Of a stretch of 64,000 nucleotides of DNA, positions 43,103-51,466 are shown in pieces; position 1 is the stretch's first letter; each line of letters starts with the position of its first letter. This DNA comes from Sandaracinaceae bacterium. Its GTDB lineage: Bacteria > Myxococcota_A > Polyangia > Polyangiales > Sandaracinaceae. A program made the translations under genes and the position numbers. The notes beneath the pieces were generated by a model, which saw only the letters and a program-made list of their open reading frames with translations, was not told where the DNA came from and did no database searches. Location: contig JAHBWG010000021.1 of NCBI GenBank assembly GCA_019637095.1, positions 1 to 64,000 on the forward strand. The letters run 5' to 3'.

Positions 43103-44848
43103 GTGATCTCGTACGCCCCGATCGAGGAGCGCTGGTACGCCCCCCTGCTCCGCCCCGTGCGACCGGCGGTCGACCGCGCGCTCGCCGAGCTCGCGCCGCC
43201 CGGCGATCCATGGGCCCTGCCGCGCACCGGCCTCGGCGGCGCGCTGGTGCTGCACGTCGCGCGCGGCTTCGGCCTGCGCCGCGGGCGCCGCGCCGCGCGC
43301 GTCGCGGTGGCCGCGCTCGAGGGGTACAACCAGCGGGTCCACGTCGGCGAGCCGACGATCGAGGAGCGCGCGCGCTGGCTCGCGCGCGACCTCGAGTGGG
43401 CGCGCGAGACGTGGGAGTCGCTGCTCGAGCACGACGGCGCGATCGTCGACCGCGTCGTCGATCGGCTCTTCGGCGCGAACGGCGAGACGTGCGATCGCAC
43501 GATCCCGGAGGCGGTCCTGTTCCTGCGCGCGGCGGTCGCCGCGGGCGCGATCGTCGGCGAGGTGCCCGAGGGCGTGCACCACGCGCTCGACGAGCACGCG
43601 ACGTGGGTGGGGCTGAGCTGGGAGGCGCACCGCGGGACCCTCGGCCCGGAGGGCTGGTCGGGCGCGCTCGCCGCGGTCGGGCGGCGCGATCCGTTCCCCG
43701 AGGAGCCGGGCGCACGCGCGCGCGACGGCGCGCTCCGCGCGCTCGCCGAGCTGCCGCGCCGCCCTCCGGTCGGGCTGCTCGAGGCGGCGCTCGGGCGCGC
43801 GCTCGTCGAGGCGCCGCCCAAGGCGCGGCACCCGCGCGCGTGGGTGCCTCTGCGCGCCCCGGCGCCTCGCGCCGCCGCGGCCGCGCCGGCGCCCGACGAC
43901 GTGCTCACGGCGTTCGCGGCGCGCTGGCGGGCGCCGATCGAGGGCGCGCTCGCTTCGCTCGGCGAGAGCGGCTCCGACGCGCTCGCGAGCGCGGTCGCGT
44001 ACCTGCTCGGCCAGGGCGGCAAGCGGGTGCGCCCGCTCCTCGTGCTCGCCGCCGCGGAGGCGTGCGGCGGCCGCGCCGAGCGCGCGCTCCCCGCCGCGGC
44101 CGCGGTCGAGTGGCTCCATCAGGGCTCGCTCGTGCTCGACGACATCATCGACGACGCGCACCTGCGCCGCGGCGCGCCGCCGCTCCACGCGGCGACGTCG
44201 GACGCGTTCGCGACCGGCATCACCGTGTTCCTCTTCGCGCGGGTCCTGCGGCGCACCCACGGGATGCACCCCGACATCCGGCGCCACCTCGCGCGCGCCG
44301 CGGTCGCGCTCGCGGAGGGCGAGCGCCTCGAGCTGCACCACACCGGGATGACGCACGTCTCGTTGACCGGCTACTACCGCATCATCGAGGCGAAGACCGC
44401 GCGCCTGTTCGGCGCCGCCGCGCGCGCCGGCGCGCTCTCGGTCGACGCCCCTCCGCGCGCCGCCGCCGCGCTCGGGCGCTACGGGCGCGAGCTCGGGCTC
44501 GCGTTCCAGGTCGTCGACGACCTGCTCGACTACTTCGGCGACGAGGCCGCGCTCGGCAAGGCGCCGGGGACGGACCTGCGCGCGGCGAAGGTCACGCTGC
44601 CGCTGATCCTCCTGCGCGAGCGGCTCGGCGCCGCGGACCGGCGCCGGCTCGAGGCGGCCCTCGGGGACGGCGGAGCCTTCGGCTGGGTGCGCGCGGCGCT
44701 CGACGCGCACGAGGTCGAGGCGGCCTGCCGCGCGCGCGCCGCGACCCACACCGAGCGCGCCCTCGACGCCGCGCGCGCGCTCCCCGCGGGGTCCGGCCGC
44801 GACGTGCTCGAGGCCCTCGCGCTCGCGCTCGGAGGGCGGCGGTCGTGA
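43103..44848 (+). CDS. Polyprenyl synthase with an extra N-terminal IDS-like half
   Basis: A 581-residue protein from GTG 43103, about twice the usual length for a prenyltransferase. The C-terminal half (about 275-570) is a complete isoprenyl diphosphate synthase: GGKRVRPLLVL, first Asp-rich motif DDIIDD (346-351), second DDLLD (472-476), GTDLRAAKVTLP. The N-terminal 240 residues resemble the same helical fold (HHALDEHATWVGLSWEAH against AALGRYGRELGLAFQVVDD) but show no Asp-rich motif, so they look like a degenerate duplicate or regulatory half. It condenses C5 units into a polyprenyl diphosphate. It heads an operon; the next start overlaps its stop (GTGA). Confidence 0.88.
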   Translation: MISYAPIEERWYAPLLRPVRPAVDRALAELAPPGDPWALPRTGLGGALVLHVARGFGLRRGRRAARVAVAALEGYNQRVHVGEPTIEERARWLARDLEWARETWESLLEHDGAIVDRVVDRLFGANGETCDRTIPEAVLFLRAAVAAGAIVGEVPEGVHHALDEHATWVGLSWEAHRGTLGPEGWSGALAAVGRRDPFPEEPGARARDGALRALAELPRRPPVGLLEAALGRALVEAPPKARHPRAWVPLRAPAPRAAAAAPAPDDVLTAFAARWRAPIEGALASLGESGSDALASAVAYLLGQGGKRVRPLLVLAAAEACGGRAERALPAAAAVEWLHQGSLVLDDIIDDAHLRRGAPPLHAATSDAFATGITVFLFARVLRRTHGMHPDIRRHLARAAVALAEGERLELHHTGMTHVSLTGYYRIIEAKTARLFGAAARAGALSVDAPPRAAAALGRYGRELGLAFQVVDDLLDYFGDEAALGKAPGTDLRAAKVTLPLILLRERLGAADRRRLEAALGDGGAFGWVRAALDAHEVEAACRARAATHTERALDAARALPAGSGRDVLEALALALGGRRS

Positions 44849-46455
44849 TCGCCCCCGTCGAGCTCGCCCGCCGCCTCGGGCTCTGGGTGATCGGGCTGTG
44901 CGTGATCGTGTTCTTCTACGGCCTGGGCAAGCTCGAGCTCGTGCGCGACCCCGTCGAGCTGCCGCTGACCGCCCTCGATCACGCGATCCCGTTCGTGCCG
45001 TGGACCGTCTGGCTCTACGGCACGATCACGTGGGCGAGCCTGGCCGCGTGGCTCACCTACCGCGAGCGCGCCGACGGCGCGCGCCTCATGACGGCGATCG
45101 GGCTCGCGTCGGCGCTGTGCGCGCTCGTGTTCGTGCTCTGGCCGACGACGTTCCCGCGCGAGCTCTACCCGCTGCCCGAGGGGCTCGGCGCGCGGACGCT
45201 CGCGGAGCTGCGCGAGCTGCGCGACGACGACAGCCCGAGCAACTGCTTCCCCTCGCTGCACGTCGCGCTCGCGTGGGCGATCGCGCTGACGTGGGCGTCG
45301 TGGCTGCGGCCCCGCGCGCTCGCGGCGCTCCCGATCGGGTGGGCGCTCGTGGTGAGCGTCACGACGATCACGACCAAGCAGCACTACGTGATCGACGTGC
45401 CGGCGGGGCTCGTCGTCGGCGTGCTCGCGTTCGTCGGCGCGCGGCGGGCGGTGCCGGGGACGCGCGCGACGCCGTTCTTCCTGCGCATCGGCGAGCGGCT
45501 CGAGCCGCGGTGGGACACGCACCGCGCGCGCCTCGCGAAGCTGCGCGAGACCGTCGAGGCCGGGCAGTGGTCGCTCGACGCGATCGCGTGGCCCAAGGGC
45601 CCGCTGGCGCCGCTCGATCCGACGCTCGTGCGGCTGATCAACGAGCTCATCTACGTCGAGGAGATCGCGGGGATGAACTTCGCGATCCTCGCGCGCGCGT
45701 CGCGCTCGGACGACCTCGCGACGCTCTACCGGCTCTTCGCCGAGGAGGAGCGGCGCCACGCCGACGGGCTGCGCCGCGTGCTCGCGCTGCACGAGGCGCC
45801 GCTCAACCCCCCGGGCCTGGGCAACTCGCTGGTGCTCGACGAGTTCGACGCGCTCGACCCGGAGTCGGTGGGCGACGTGTACCTCATCGCGACCGCCAAC
45901 CCCGTCTTCGAGACGATGCTCGACGCGGGCACGGTGCCGTTCCTGCGCACGCACCCGGCGCTCGCGAGCGACTGGTTCGAGGACTTCGTCAAGCGCATCA
46001 CGCGCGACGAGGCGGCGCACCTCGCGGTGAACTGGATGGTGATCCGCGAGGCGGGCGAGCGCTTTGGCGGCCTCCGCGGCCTGCGCCTGTTGCTCAACCC
46101 GAGCATCTTCCGCGGCATGATCGCGGTGCCGTTCATGTCGCTCGACGTGTACTCGCTCGCGCACCGGCTCGGCTACCGGTTCGAGACGCTGCTGCCGGCG
46201 TTCGGCAAGCTCTGGCGCTTGCACCGGCGCTACCCCGAGCTGCGCGCGTTCCCGCTCTGGTGGGTGTTCCGCGTCTTCACCGCCGCCGGCGCGGTCGCGA
46301 CGATGGTGACGGCCGGGCTCGTGCGCGCGGGCCTGCTCTTCGTGCGCTTCTGGACCGCGTTCACGCGCGCGACCGACCTCGTCGCGCGGCTCGCGTGGGG
46401 TCGCGGGCTCTTGCGGCGCCGGGGGCTGCCCGCGCCCGGGCGCGCGGTGGGCTGA
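44845..46455 (+). CDS. PAP2 phosphatase fused to a ferritin-like di-iron domain
   Basis: A 536-residue membrane protein starting at GTG 44845, overlapping the previous stop. Residues 1-205 hold about five membrane helices with the PAP2 motifs PSLH (His139) and TTKQHYVID (His180, Asp184), like the PAP2_3/Aur1 subgroup that handles lipid-linked phosphates. Residues 260-410 form a four-helix domain with a di-iron pattern: Glu272/Glu273, EEERRH (Glu302, His305), Glu356 and DEAAH (Glu389, His392), similar to AurF-like oxygenases. A C-terminal hydrophobic tail follows. The two activities in one chain suggest removal of phosphate from, and oxidation of, an isoprenoid or lipid made by the upstream synthase. 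I know no named family with this layout. Confidence 0.82.
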   Translation: MIAPVELARRLGLWVIGLCVIVFFYGLGKLELVRDPVELPLTALDHAIPFVPWTVWLYGTITWASLAAWLTYRERADGARLMTAIGLASALCALVFVLWPTTFPRELYPLPEGLGARTLAELRELRDDDSPSNCFPSLHVALAWAIALTWASWLRPRALAALPIGWALVVSVTTITTKQHYVIDVPAGLVVGVLAFVGARRAVPGTRATPFFLRIGERLEPRWDTHRARLAKLRETVEAGQWSLDAIAWPKGPLAPLDPTLVRLINELIYVEEIAGMNFAILARASRSDDLATLYRLFAEEERRHADGLRRVLALHEAPLNPPGLGNSLVLDEFDALDPESVGDVYLIATANPVFETMLDAGTVPFLRTHPALASDWFEDFVKRITRDEAAHLAVNWMVIREAGERFGGLRGLRLLLNPSIFRGMIAVPFMSLDVYSLAHRLGYRFETLLPAFGKLWRLHRRYPELRAFPLWWVFRVFTAAGAVATMVTAGLVRAGLLFVRFWTAFTRATDLVARLAWGRGLLRRRGLPAPGRAVG

Positions 46456-46457
46456 GC

Positions 46458-47231
46458 GTGCGCGTCGCGCCCCTCGCCCTGCTCGCGCTCGGCTGCGGTG
46501 AGGCCGCGGCGTCGACCGCCGGCGTCACGCGCGGCGCTCCGTCGGACCGCGCGCTCTGGGTGCTCACCTACAACGTCAACTTCGAGCGCCCGGACGACGC
46601 GACGGTCGCGGCGATCGAAGAGGCGGACGCGGACCTCGTGTTCCTCGAGGAGACGCACGAGCGCTGGGAAGCCTCGATCCGCGCGCGGCTCGGCGCGCGC
46701 TACCCGCACGTGACGTTCCGCCACGCGCCGGCCGAGGGCGGGCTCGCGATCCTCTCGCGCTACCCGTTCGCCGAGGTGCGCCACGGGCTCGCGGAGGGCG
46801 GCGCGTTCCCGTCCTGGCGGGTGACCGTCGCGACGCCGCTCGGCGCGCTCGACGTGCTCCTCGTGCACCTCCACCCGCCGCTCGACGAGGACGGGCGGCT
46901 CGTCACCGGCTACTTCACGACGTCGGAGCGTCGCCTGCGCGAGCTGCGCGCGCACCTCGGCGCTCGCGCGCCCGACCTCGTGCTCGGCGACTTCAACGAG
47001 GGCGAGGGCCCGGCGCTCGAGCACCTCGCCGCGCTCGGCCTGCGCGACGCGCAGCGCGCGTGGCCGCCCGTCGAGGACACGTGGTCGTGGGACGTGGGCG
47101 CGACCGAGCTCGTGGGCTGCCCGGACCACGTCTTCGTGGGGCCCGCGCTCGCGATCACCGCCGTGCAGGTGATGCCGCGCGGCGGCTCCGATCACCGCCC
47201 GCTCCGCGTCGCGCTCGAGCGCGCGCGATGA
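46458..47231 (+). CDS. Endonuclease/exonuclease/phosphatase-fold protein
   Basis: GTG 46458 lies 2 bases after the previous stop. The 257-residue product begins with a lipobox-like stretch (LALLALGCGE), then the EEP fold: VLTYNVNFE (Asn), FLEETHERW (Glu, metal ligand), HLHPP, LGDFNEG (Asp-x-Asn) and GGSDHRPL (Asp-His). All active-site cues are present. Members cleave phosphodiesters or phosphomonoesters of nucleic acids, inositol lipids or sphingolipids; being exported and in a lipid operon, it may be a phospholipase-type enzyme (inference). Confidence 0.88.
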   Translation: MRVAPLALLALGCGEAAASTAGVTRGAPSDRALWVLTYNVNFERPDDATVAAIEEADADLVFLEETHERWEASIRARLGARYPHVTFRHAPAEGGLAILSRYPFAEVRHGLAEGGAFPSWRVTVATPLGALDVLLVHLHPPLDEDGRLVTGYFTTSERRLRELRAHLGARAPDLVLGDFNEGEGPALEHLAALGLRDAQRAWPPVEDTWSWDVGATELVGCPDHVFVGPALAITAVQVMPRGGSDHRPLRVALERAR

Positions 47232-47734
47232 GCCGCACGACGCGGGGCGCGGTGTGGATCGTGCGCGCGGCGCTCGCGCTCGCGCTCGGGGTCGAGCTGC
47301 TCGTGCTGCACTTCCCGGTGCCCGAGGCCGTCGATCGCCCGCGCCAGCGCGACGTGCGCGGCGCGTGGGAGGCCGCCGCGCGGGTCGGCCGCGCCGGCGG
47401 CCGCTTCGTCCCCGCCGCGCTCGAGCCCGTGCTCGAGCCGATCCCCGGCGACAAGGCGGCCCACTTCCTCTTGTTCCTGCCGCTCGGCGTGCTCGCGGCG
47501 GCCGAGCGGCGGCTGCACGGCCCGCTCGGCGTGCGCCGCGCCGCGCTCGTCACGTTCGCGCTCGTCCTCTACGCGGTCGCGGGTGAGCTCGCGCAGGTGT
47601 TCGGCCGCCAGGCGGAGGTGCTCGACGCGCTCGCCAACGCGCTCGGCGCGATCGCGGGCGTGAGCTTCGTCGCCGTCTTCACTCGGCCACCGCGCGCGCG
47701 GCCGAAACGTGGCCGCGGGGTGCCCGAGCCGTGA
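47228..47734 (+). CDS. VanZ-like membrane protein
   Basis: A 168-residue product whose ATG overlaps the previous stop (ATGA). About four hydrophobic segments and the VanZ cues are visible: IPGDKAAHFLLFLPLG (Asp, His) and YAVAGELAQVFGRQAEVLDA (Glu, Asp). VanZ-like proteins are membrane proteins of uncertain job; the name comes from a teicoplanin-resistance gene and does not imply resistance here. As the last gene of the operon it may act on the same lipid product. Confidence 0.85.
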   Translation: MSRTTRGAVWIVRAALALALGVELLVLHFPVPEAVDRPRQRDVRGAWEAAARVGRAGGRFVPAALEPVLEPIPGDKAAHFLLFLPLGVLAAAERRLHGPLGVRRAALVTFALVLYAVAGELAQVFGRQAEVLDALANALGAIAGVSFVAVFTRPPRARPKRGRGVPEP

Positions 47735-47740
47735 CCCAAT

Positions 47741-47770
47741 TTCCTGCGGCTGCCACCGCAGCGCTACAAT
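47741..47770 (+). promoter_or_regulatory. Candidate promoter before the DAGET lipoprotein gene
   Basis: TACAAT at 47765-47770 matches the -10 consensus at five of six positions and is preceded by TTCCTG 18 bases upstream, a weak -35. A short hairpin (CTGCGG/CCGCAG) lies between. The gene starts 22 bases later, and GGAGG at 47781 gives a good ribosome-binding site. Confidence 0.35.
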
Positions 47771-47792
47771 GGAGGCCGTTGGAGGTGTGGCG

Positions 47793-48422
47793 ATGAGAGC
47801 TTGGATGGGATGGATGCTGGTCGGCGCGCTCGCGCTCGGCACGGCGGGATGTGACGACGACGCGATGGGCGAGACCGACGGCGGCGGCGCCATGGACGCG
47901 GGCGGTGGCGGCGGCACCGACGGAGGCGGCGCGGGGAGCGACGCGGGCGAGACGCCAACGGACGCGGGCGAGACCGACGCGGGCGAGACCGACGCGGGCG
48001 AGACGCCGATGGACGCGAGCACGACGCCGACGGACGGCGCCGTCCCGCCCACCGACGGCGGCACCGCGGGGCGGATCGCCTGCGGCGACACCACCTGCGA
48101 CGCCGCGACGCAGATCTGCTGCACGACCGGGGGCCTCGGCGGCGCGACGCCGATGTGCATCGGCGCGAGCGAGACGTGCGCGGGCGCGCCCTCGTCGTGC
48201 GACGGCCCGGAGGACTGCGAGGGCGCGGCCGTCTGCTGCGCGCGGTTCTCGGGGGGAACCGTCACCGCCGAGTGCACCACGGATTGTGGGCTCGCGTCGT
48301 CGGAGCTCTGTCACACCGCGGCGGACTGTAGCGACTCCATGGACATGTGCTGCCCGTTCATGTTCGGCGGTGTCTCGTCGAGTAGCTGCCGGCGCGTCTG
48401 TGGCATCGGGCCGATGCCGTAG
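47793..48422 (+). CDS. Lipoprotein with Asp/Gly repeat linker and Cys-rich domain
   Basis: A 209-residue product with GGAGG 7 bases before ATG 47793 and a lipobox (ALALGTAGCD). The linker of about 65 residues is made of Gly runs and TDAGE units, three of them identical at DNA level. The C-terminal half is Cys-rich with repeated CC pairs (CDAATQICCTTGG, EGAAVCCARFSGG, SMDMCCPFMFGG), a disulfide-bonded module common in this group's surface proteins. Function unknown. A strong hairpin follows directly. Confidence 0.85.
   Translation: MRAWMGWMLVGALALGTAGCDDDAMGETDGGGAMDAGGGGGTDGGGAGSDAGETPTDAGETDAGETDAGETPMDASTTPTDGAVPPTDGGTAGRIACGDTTCDAATQICCTTGGLGGATPMCIGASETCAGAPSSCDGPEDCEGAAVCCARFSGGTVTAECTTDCGLASSELCHTAADCSDSMDMCCPFMFGGVSSSSCRRVCGIGPMP
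47961..48005 (+). repeat. Three 15-bp tandem repeats in a lipoprotein linker
   Basis: GACGCGGGCGAGACC occurs three times in a row (last base differs in the final copy), with a further isolated copy at 47940. Each unit encodes DAGET. It extends the linker between the lipid anchor and the Cys-rich domain. Confidence 0.85.
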
Positions 48423-48427
48423 TCCTG

Positions 48428-48461
48428 CCGAGGCCCTCGGGAGTCCTGCCGAGGGCCTCGG
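48428..48461. terminator. Perfect 13-bp hairpin between convergent genes
   Basis: CCGAGGCCCTCGG and its exact reverse complement CCGAGGGCCTCGG flank an 8-base loop. The hairpin begins 6 bp after one stop codon and lies 27 bp from the other. Being symmetrical, it could terminate transcription from both sides. No U-tract is present. Confidence 0.6.
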
Positions 48462-48487
48462 GCGCGCCGGCCCCAACCACTGTCGCG

Positions 48488-49879
48488 TCAGGGGAGCGAC
48501 ACCCGCACCAGATCGGCGGAGCTCGTCGCGCGTCCATCCCCGAGCTGGCCGAACTCACCAAGCCCGAGGCAAGAGACGCTCGCGTCCGCCACGACGCAGA
48601 CATGCCCGGCGCTCACTGCCACATCGGTCGCTCCCTCGATACCCGACAGGCGAGCTGGAGGCGATCCGCCGCTTTGCACTACCCCCTCCCTACCGATGCG
48701 GGCGAAGTCCGAGCCCCAGCATGTGACGTTTCGGCTAGGACCGTGGATGGCGCAGGTGCCATGTCCCATCTGCGCACCGGCGATACGATGCACGTCGCTG
48801 ACGGCAAGAACCTCCTCGGGCTCAGGGTGCTCCTCGAGTGCATCGCCTCCGCTCGCTAGAGAGACAGCTACGCCGAAACAGGCTGCGGACCCGTCCAGTC
48901 GACGAACACACGTTCCATCGGCACTCGTTGCGACCTCGGCCACCTGTGTGAGTCCGGGCACCGATCGGAAGACCGTAGCGCTCGCCAACGTAGCGCGTGG
49001 CACGCCGAGTTGGCCGTACCGATTCTCGCCATGGCAATACACGCGTCCATCGAAGGTAACGGCGCATGCATGTCCACCTCCTGCGCTCAGTGCCTGCGCC
49101 CATGAGCCGCTGCGGTCGGAGGCGACGACGAGCATCGGCTCCGTTCGCCAATCCCAACAATGCGGTCCGGTCGCTGCGGCAAGCGCACAGCCAAAGAAGG
49201 CAGACTGTGCCACGGCGAGCGCGGGCGGAACGTTGATGGGTTCCGGCGAGACACGATCGCCACCAGACCAGGCACCGTTGTTCGCTCCCCAGCAGCGGAC
49301 TTGACCCGTTCGCCGTGTTGCGCACGTCGTTCCCGCCGTGTCCGATCCCGCGGCGGACACATCGACGGCGTCTGTCAGTTCTCGCACCTCGACGGGCACG
49401 GTGCTCGGACTGACAGTCCCGTCTCCGAGCTGTCCGTTGATGTTGCGTCCCCAGCAGAACACTCTCCCGCTCGCGCGCAGGGTACACGTATGGTCGAAGG
49501 CGGCGGTTACCGCTACCGGAGGATCGAGACATTCACCGTTGCGGCAGATCCACTGCGCCTCGCACCTGCGGTCACATGCGCCGCAGTTGTCCATGGAGCT
49601 TTGAAGATCTACGCAAGTTCCAGAACAGCTGTGGGTATCGCTGCGGCACCCTGCATCTAGTGGCGAACTCGCGTCGTCAGGCGGAGCGGCGCCGTCCAGT
49701 CCCGCGGCGTCGGCATCGGGCTCGCGGGTGCCGGCATCGGAGCTCGCGCCACCATCCGGATCGGCGAACGTCGTATGCTGGATCAGAAGAGAACACCCGG
49801 CGGCGAGCACTCCCAGCGCCACCGCGAATGCTGGGCGTAGATCCACATGGAGGGGTGAGGTTGGAGCGCGATCCAGCAT
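48488..49879 (-). CDS. RCC1-repeat lipoprotein of lower GC content
   Basis: A 463-residue secreted protein. The signal has a lipobox (VALGVLAAGCS), followed by an Asp/Ala linker, a Cys-rich part (CRSDTHSCSGTCVD, NCGACDRRC) of the Stig1-like type, and about seven RCC1/BLIP-II repeats (FDHTCTLRASGRVFCWGRN, GGHACAVTFDGRVYCHGEN, GHGTCAIHGPSRNVTCWGS, AGHVCVVADASVSCLG). The repeats should close into a propeller. Codon use differs from its neighbours: third positions hold many A/T and overall GC is visibly lower, which points to recent transfer or relaxed selection. Confidence 0.88.
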   Translation of the reverse strand: MLDRAPTSPLHVDLRPAFAVALGVLAAGCSLLIQHTTFADPDGGASSDAGTREPDADAAGLDGAAPPDDASSPLDAGCRSDTHSCSGTCVDLQSSMDNCGACDRRCEAQWICRNGECLDPPVAVTAAFDHTCTLRASGRVFCWGRNINGQLGDGTVSPSTVPVEVRELTDAVDVSAAGSDTAGTTCATRRTGQVRCWGANNGAWSGGDRVSPEPINVPPALAVAQSAFFGCALAAATGPHCWDWRTEPMLVVASDRSGSWAQALSAGGGHACAVTFDGRVYCHGENRYGQLGVPRATLASATVFRSVPGLTQVAEVATSADGTCVRRLDGSAACFGVAVSLASGGDALEEHPEPEEVLAVSDVHRIAGAQMGHGTCAIHGPSRNVTCWGSDFARIGREGVVQSGGSPPARLSGIEGATDVAVSAGHVCVVADASVSCLGLGEFGQLGDGRATSSADLVRVSLP

Positions 49880-49918
49880 TGGGAGAAGCTACCACCTTGC
49901 AGCCGTGGATGCATGGCC

Positions 49919-51445
49919 TCACTCGACGACGAGGGCGAAGGGGCCGAAGTCGCGGTGGTAGGGGCGCACCACCGCGCGGTAGGTCCCGGGCTCGAGCCGG
50001 CGCGTGATGCGCGCGTCGAGCCCCTCGCCCGAGTCGTCGTCGGCGGCGATGCGCTTGGTCGGTCCCCAGAGCTCGAGGTAGAGGTCGAGGCTGGAGCGGG
50101 TCTCGAGCCGCACCTCGCGCGCCCGATCCACGCGCACGAGGTAGGTGCGTCGCGGGCACGAGAGCGTCAGCTCGCTCGCGGCGCGGCCCTCGAGGGCGAC
50201 CGGCTCGCCGCAGCCGAGCGTCGGCGGCGCGAGCCCCGTCACGCGGATCGCCGCGAGCGCGAGCGCGGCGAGCGCGATGAACGCCCACGGCCAGCGCGGC
50301 GGCTCGCGTCGGGCCGCGGCCGGGGCGCGCGGCGCGACCGGCGGCGTCGCGCCCGCGACCTTGCGCATCACCCACTCGAGCGGGCCGCGCGCGAGGCGCG
50401 CGCGGTAGGCGTACGCGCCGAGCACCACGGTGACGACGAAGCCCGCCCAGTAGAGCGTGAGCGCGGGCCAGTCCATCGCCCGCGAGAGGCCCAGCAGCCA
50501 GCGGGGGATGCCCACGCCGACGAGCGCGTGCAGCACGTAGATCGACAAGGAGAGTTGCCCGGTCGCGACGAGCGCGCGCACCAGCGTCGCGCGCGGCCAG
50601 CGCTCGGCGACCTCTTGGCACACGCAGATCGCGAGCACGCTCGTCGAGGCCGCGCCCGCCACGTAGAGCGGCTCGGGCGACCAGCCCGTGCCGAGCAGCC
50701 GCGCGAGCGGGCCGGGCCACGCGCCGTGCGCGGCGAGCGCGCCGAGCGCGGTCGAGGCGAGCTCGGCGACGAGCGCGCCGGTGGCCGCGCCGAGGAGCAG
50801 GCGGCGGCGCGTGCCGCGGTCCGTCAGGTCGGCTCTCCCGATCCACATGCCGACGAGCACGAACGCGATCCAGGGCAGCACGGGGTGGATGCCGCCGACG
50901 AGCACGTCGGTCGCCATCCCGCGCACGGACCAGTAGTCGGGCTCGGGCCACTCGAACGCGTAGTCGAGCAGCGCCGCGAACAGGGTCACGGCCACCGCCG
51001 CCCCGAGCAGCTCGCGGCGCGTGAAGTCGAGGAACACGAGGGCCGCGAGCGCGAGGAAGAAGGCGTAGAAGTGGAGGATGTCGATCCGCCACACGAGGAT
51101 CAGCAGGTTGCCGGCGGCGAGCAGGAAGAGCGCGCGCTTGAGCAACGTGACGCGGGCGCGCCCGCGCTCGGGGCTGCGCGACAAGAGGGCGATGCCCGCG
51201 CCCGCGAGCGTGACGAACAGCGCCGACGAGCGGCCGCTCGGCGTGTGGATGAGCCACCGCCACGGCAGGCCGTCGAGCTGCTCGCCGGGGCGCGAGAGCA
51301 GGAACACCTGGAAGTTGATCAGGACCATCGCGAGGATCGCGACGGCGCGCGCGAGGTCGAGCCCTTCGACACGGCTGCGCGAGGGCTCGGGTGGCGGCAC
51401 GGCGCCGGAGTGTAGACCAGCGCGCGCCGCGTGGCGCGGCCCCAT
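49919..51445 (-). CDS. YeiB/DUF418-like membrane acyltransferase with C-terminal beta domain
   Basis: A 508-residue polytopic protein with about ten hydrophobic helices. The start RVEGLDLARAVAILAMVLINF is typical of DUF1624/DUF418 (YeiB, heparan-acetyltransferase-like) proteins. GIHPVLPWIAFVLVGMWIGR and LSIYVLHALVGVG are the other hallmarks. An unusual C-terminal part (about 410-508), after an Ala/Arg linker and one more helix, reads as a PPC-like beta domain (RLETRSSLDLYLELWGP, YRAVVRPYHRDFGPFALVV). The start may be ATG 51445 or GTG 51400. It may move acyl groups across the membrane; the substrate is unknown. Confidence 0.83.
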   Translation of the reverse strand: MGPRHAARAGLHSGAVPPPEPSRSRVEGLDLARAVAILAMVLINFQVFLLSRPGEQLDGLPWRWLIHTPSGRSSALFVTLAGAGIALLSRSPERGRARVTLLKRALFLLAAGNLLILVWRIDILHFYAFFLALAALVFLDFTRRELLGAAVAVTLFAALLDYAFEWPEPDYWSVRGMATDVLVGGIHPVLPWIAFVLVGMWIGRADLTDRGTRRRLLLGAATGALVAELASTALGALAAHGAWPGPLARLLGTGWSPEPLYVAGAASTSVLAICVCQEVAERWPRATLVRALVATGQLSLSIYVLHALVGVGIPRWLLGLSRAMDWPALTLYWAGFVVTVVLGAYAYRARLARGPLEWVMRKVAGATPPVAPRAPAAARREPPRWPWAFIALAALALAAIRVTGLAPPTLGCGEPVALEGRAASELTLSCPRRTYLVRVDRAREVRLETRSSLDLYLELWGPTKRIAADDDSGEGLDARITRRLEPGTYRAVVRPYHRDFGPFALVVE

Positions 51446-51466
51446 GGAGGCCGAGCCCCTACGAGC

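Noticed and set aside
47228-47734. VanZ as a glycopeptide-resistance gene
   Set aside because: No other van genes are present; VanZ-like proteins are widespread and mostly unrelated to resistance.
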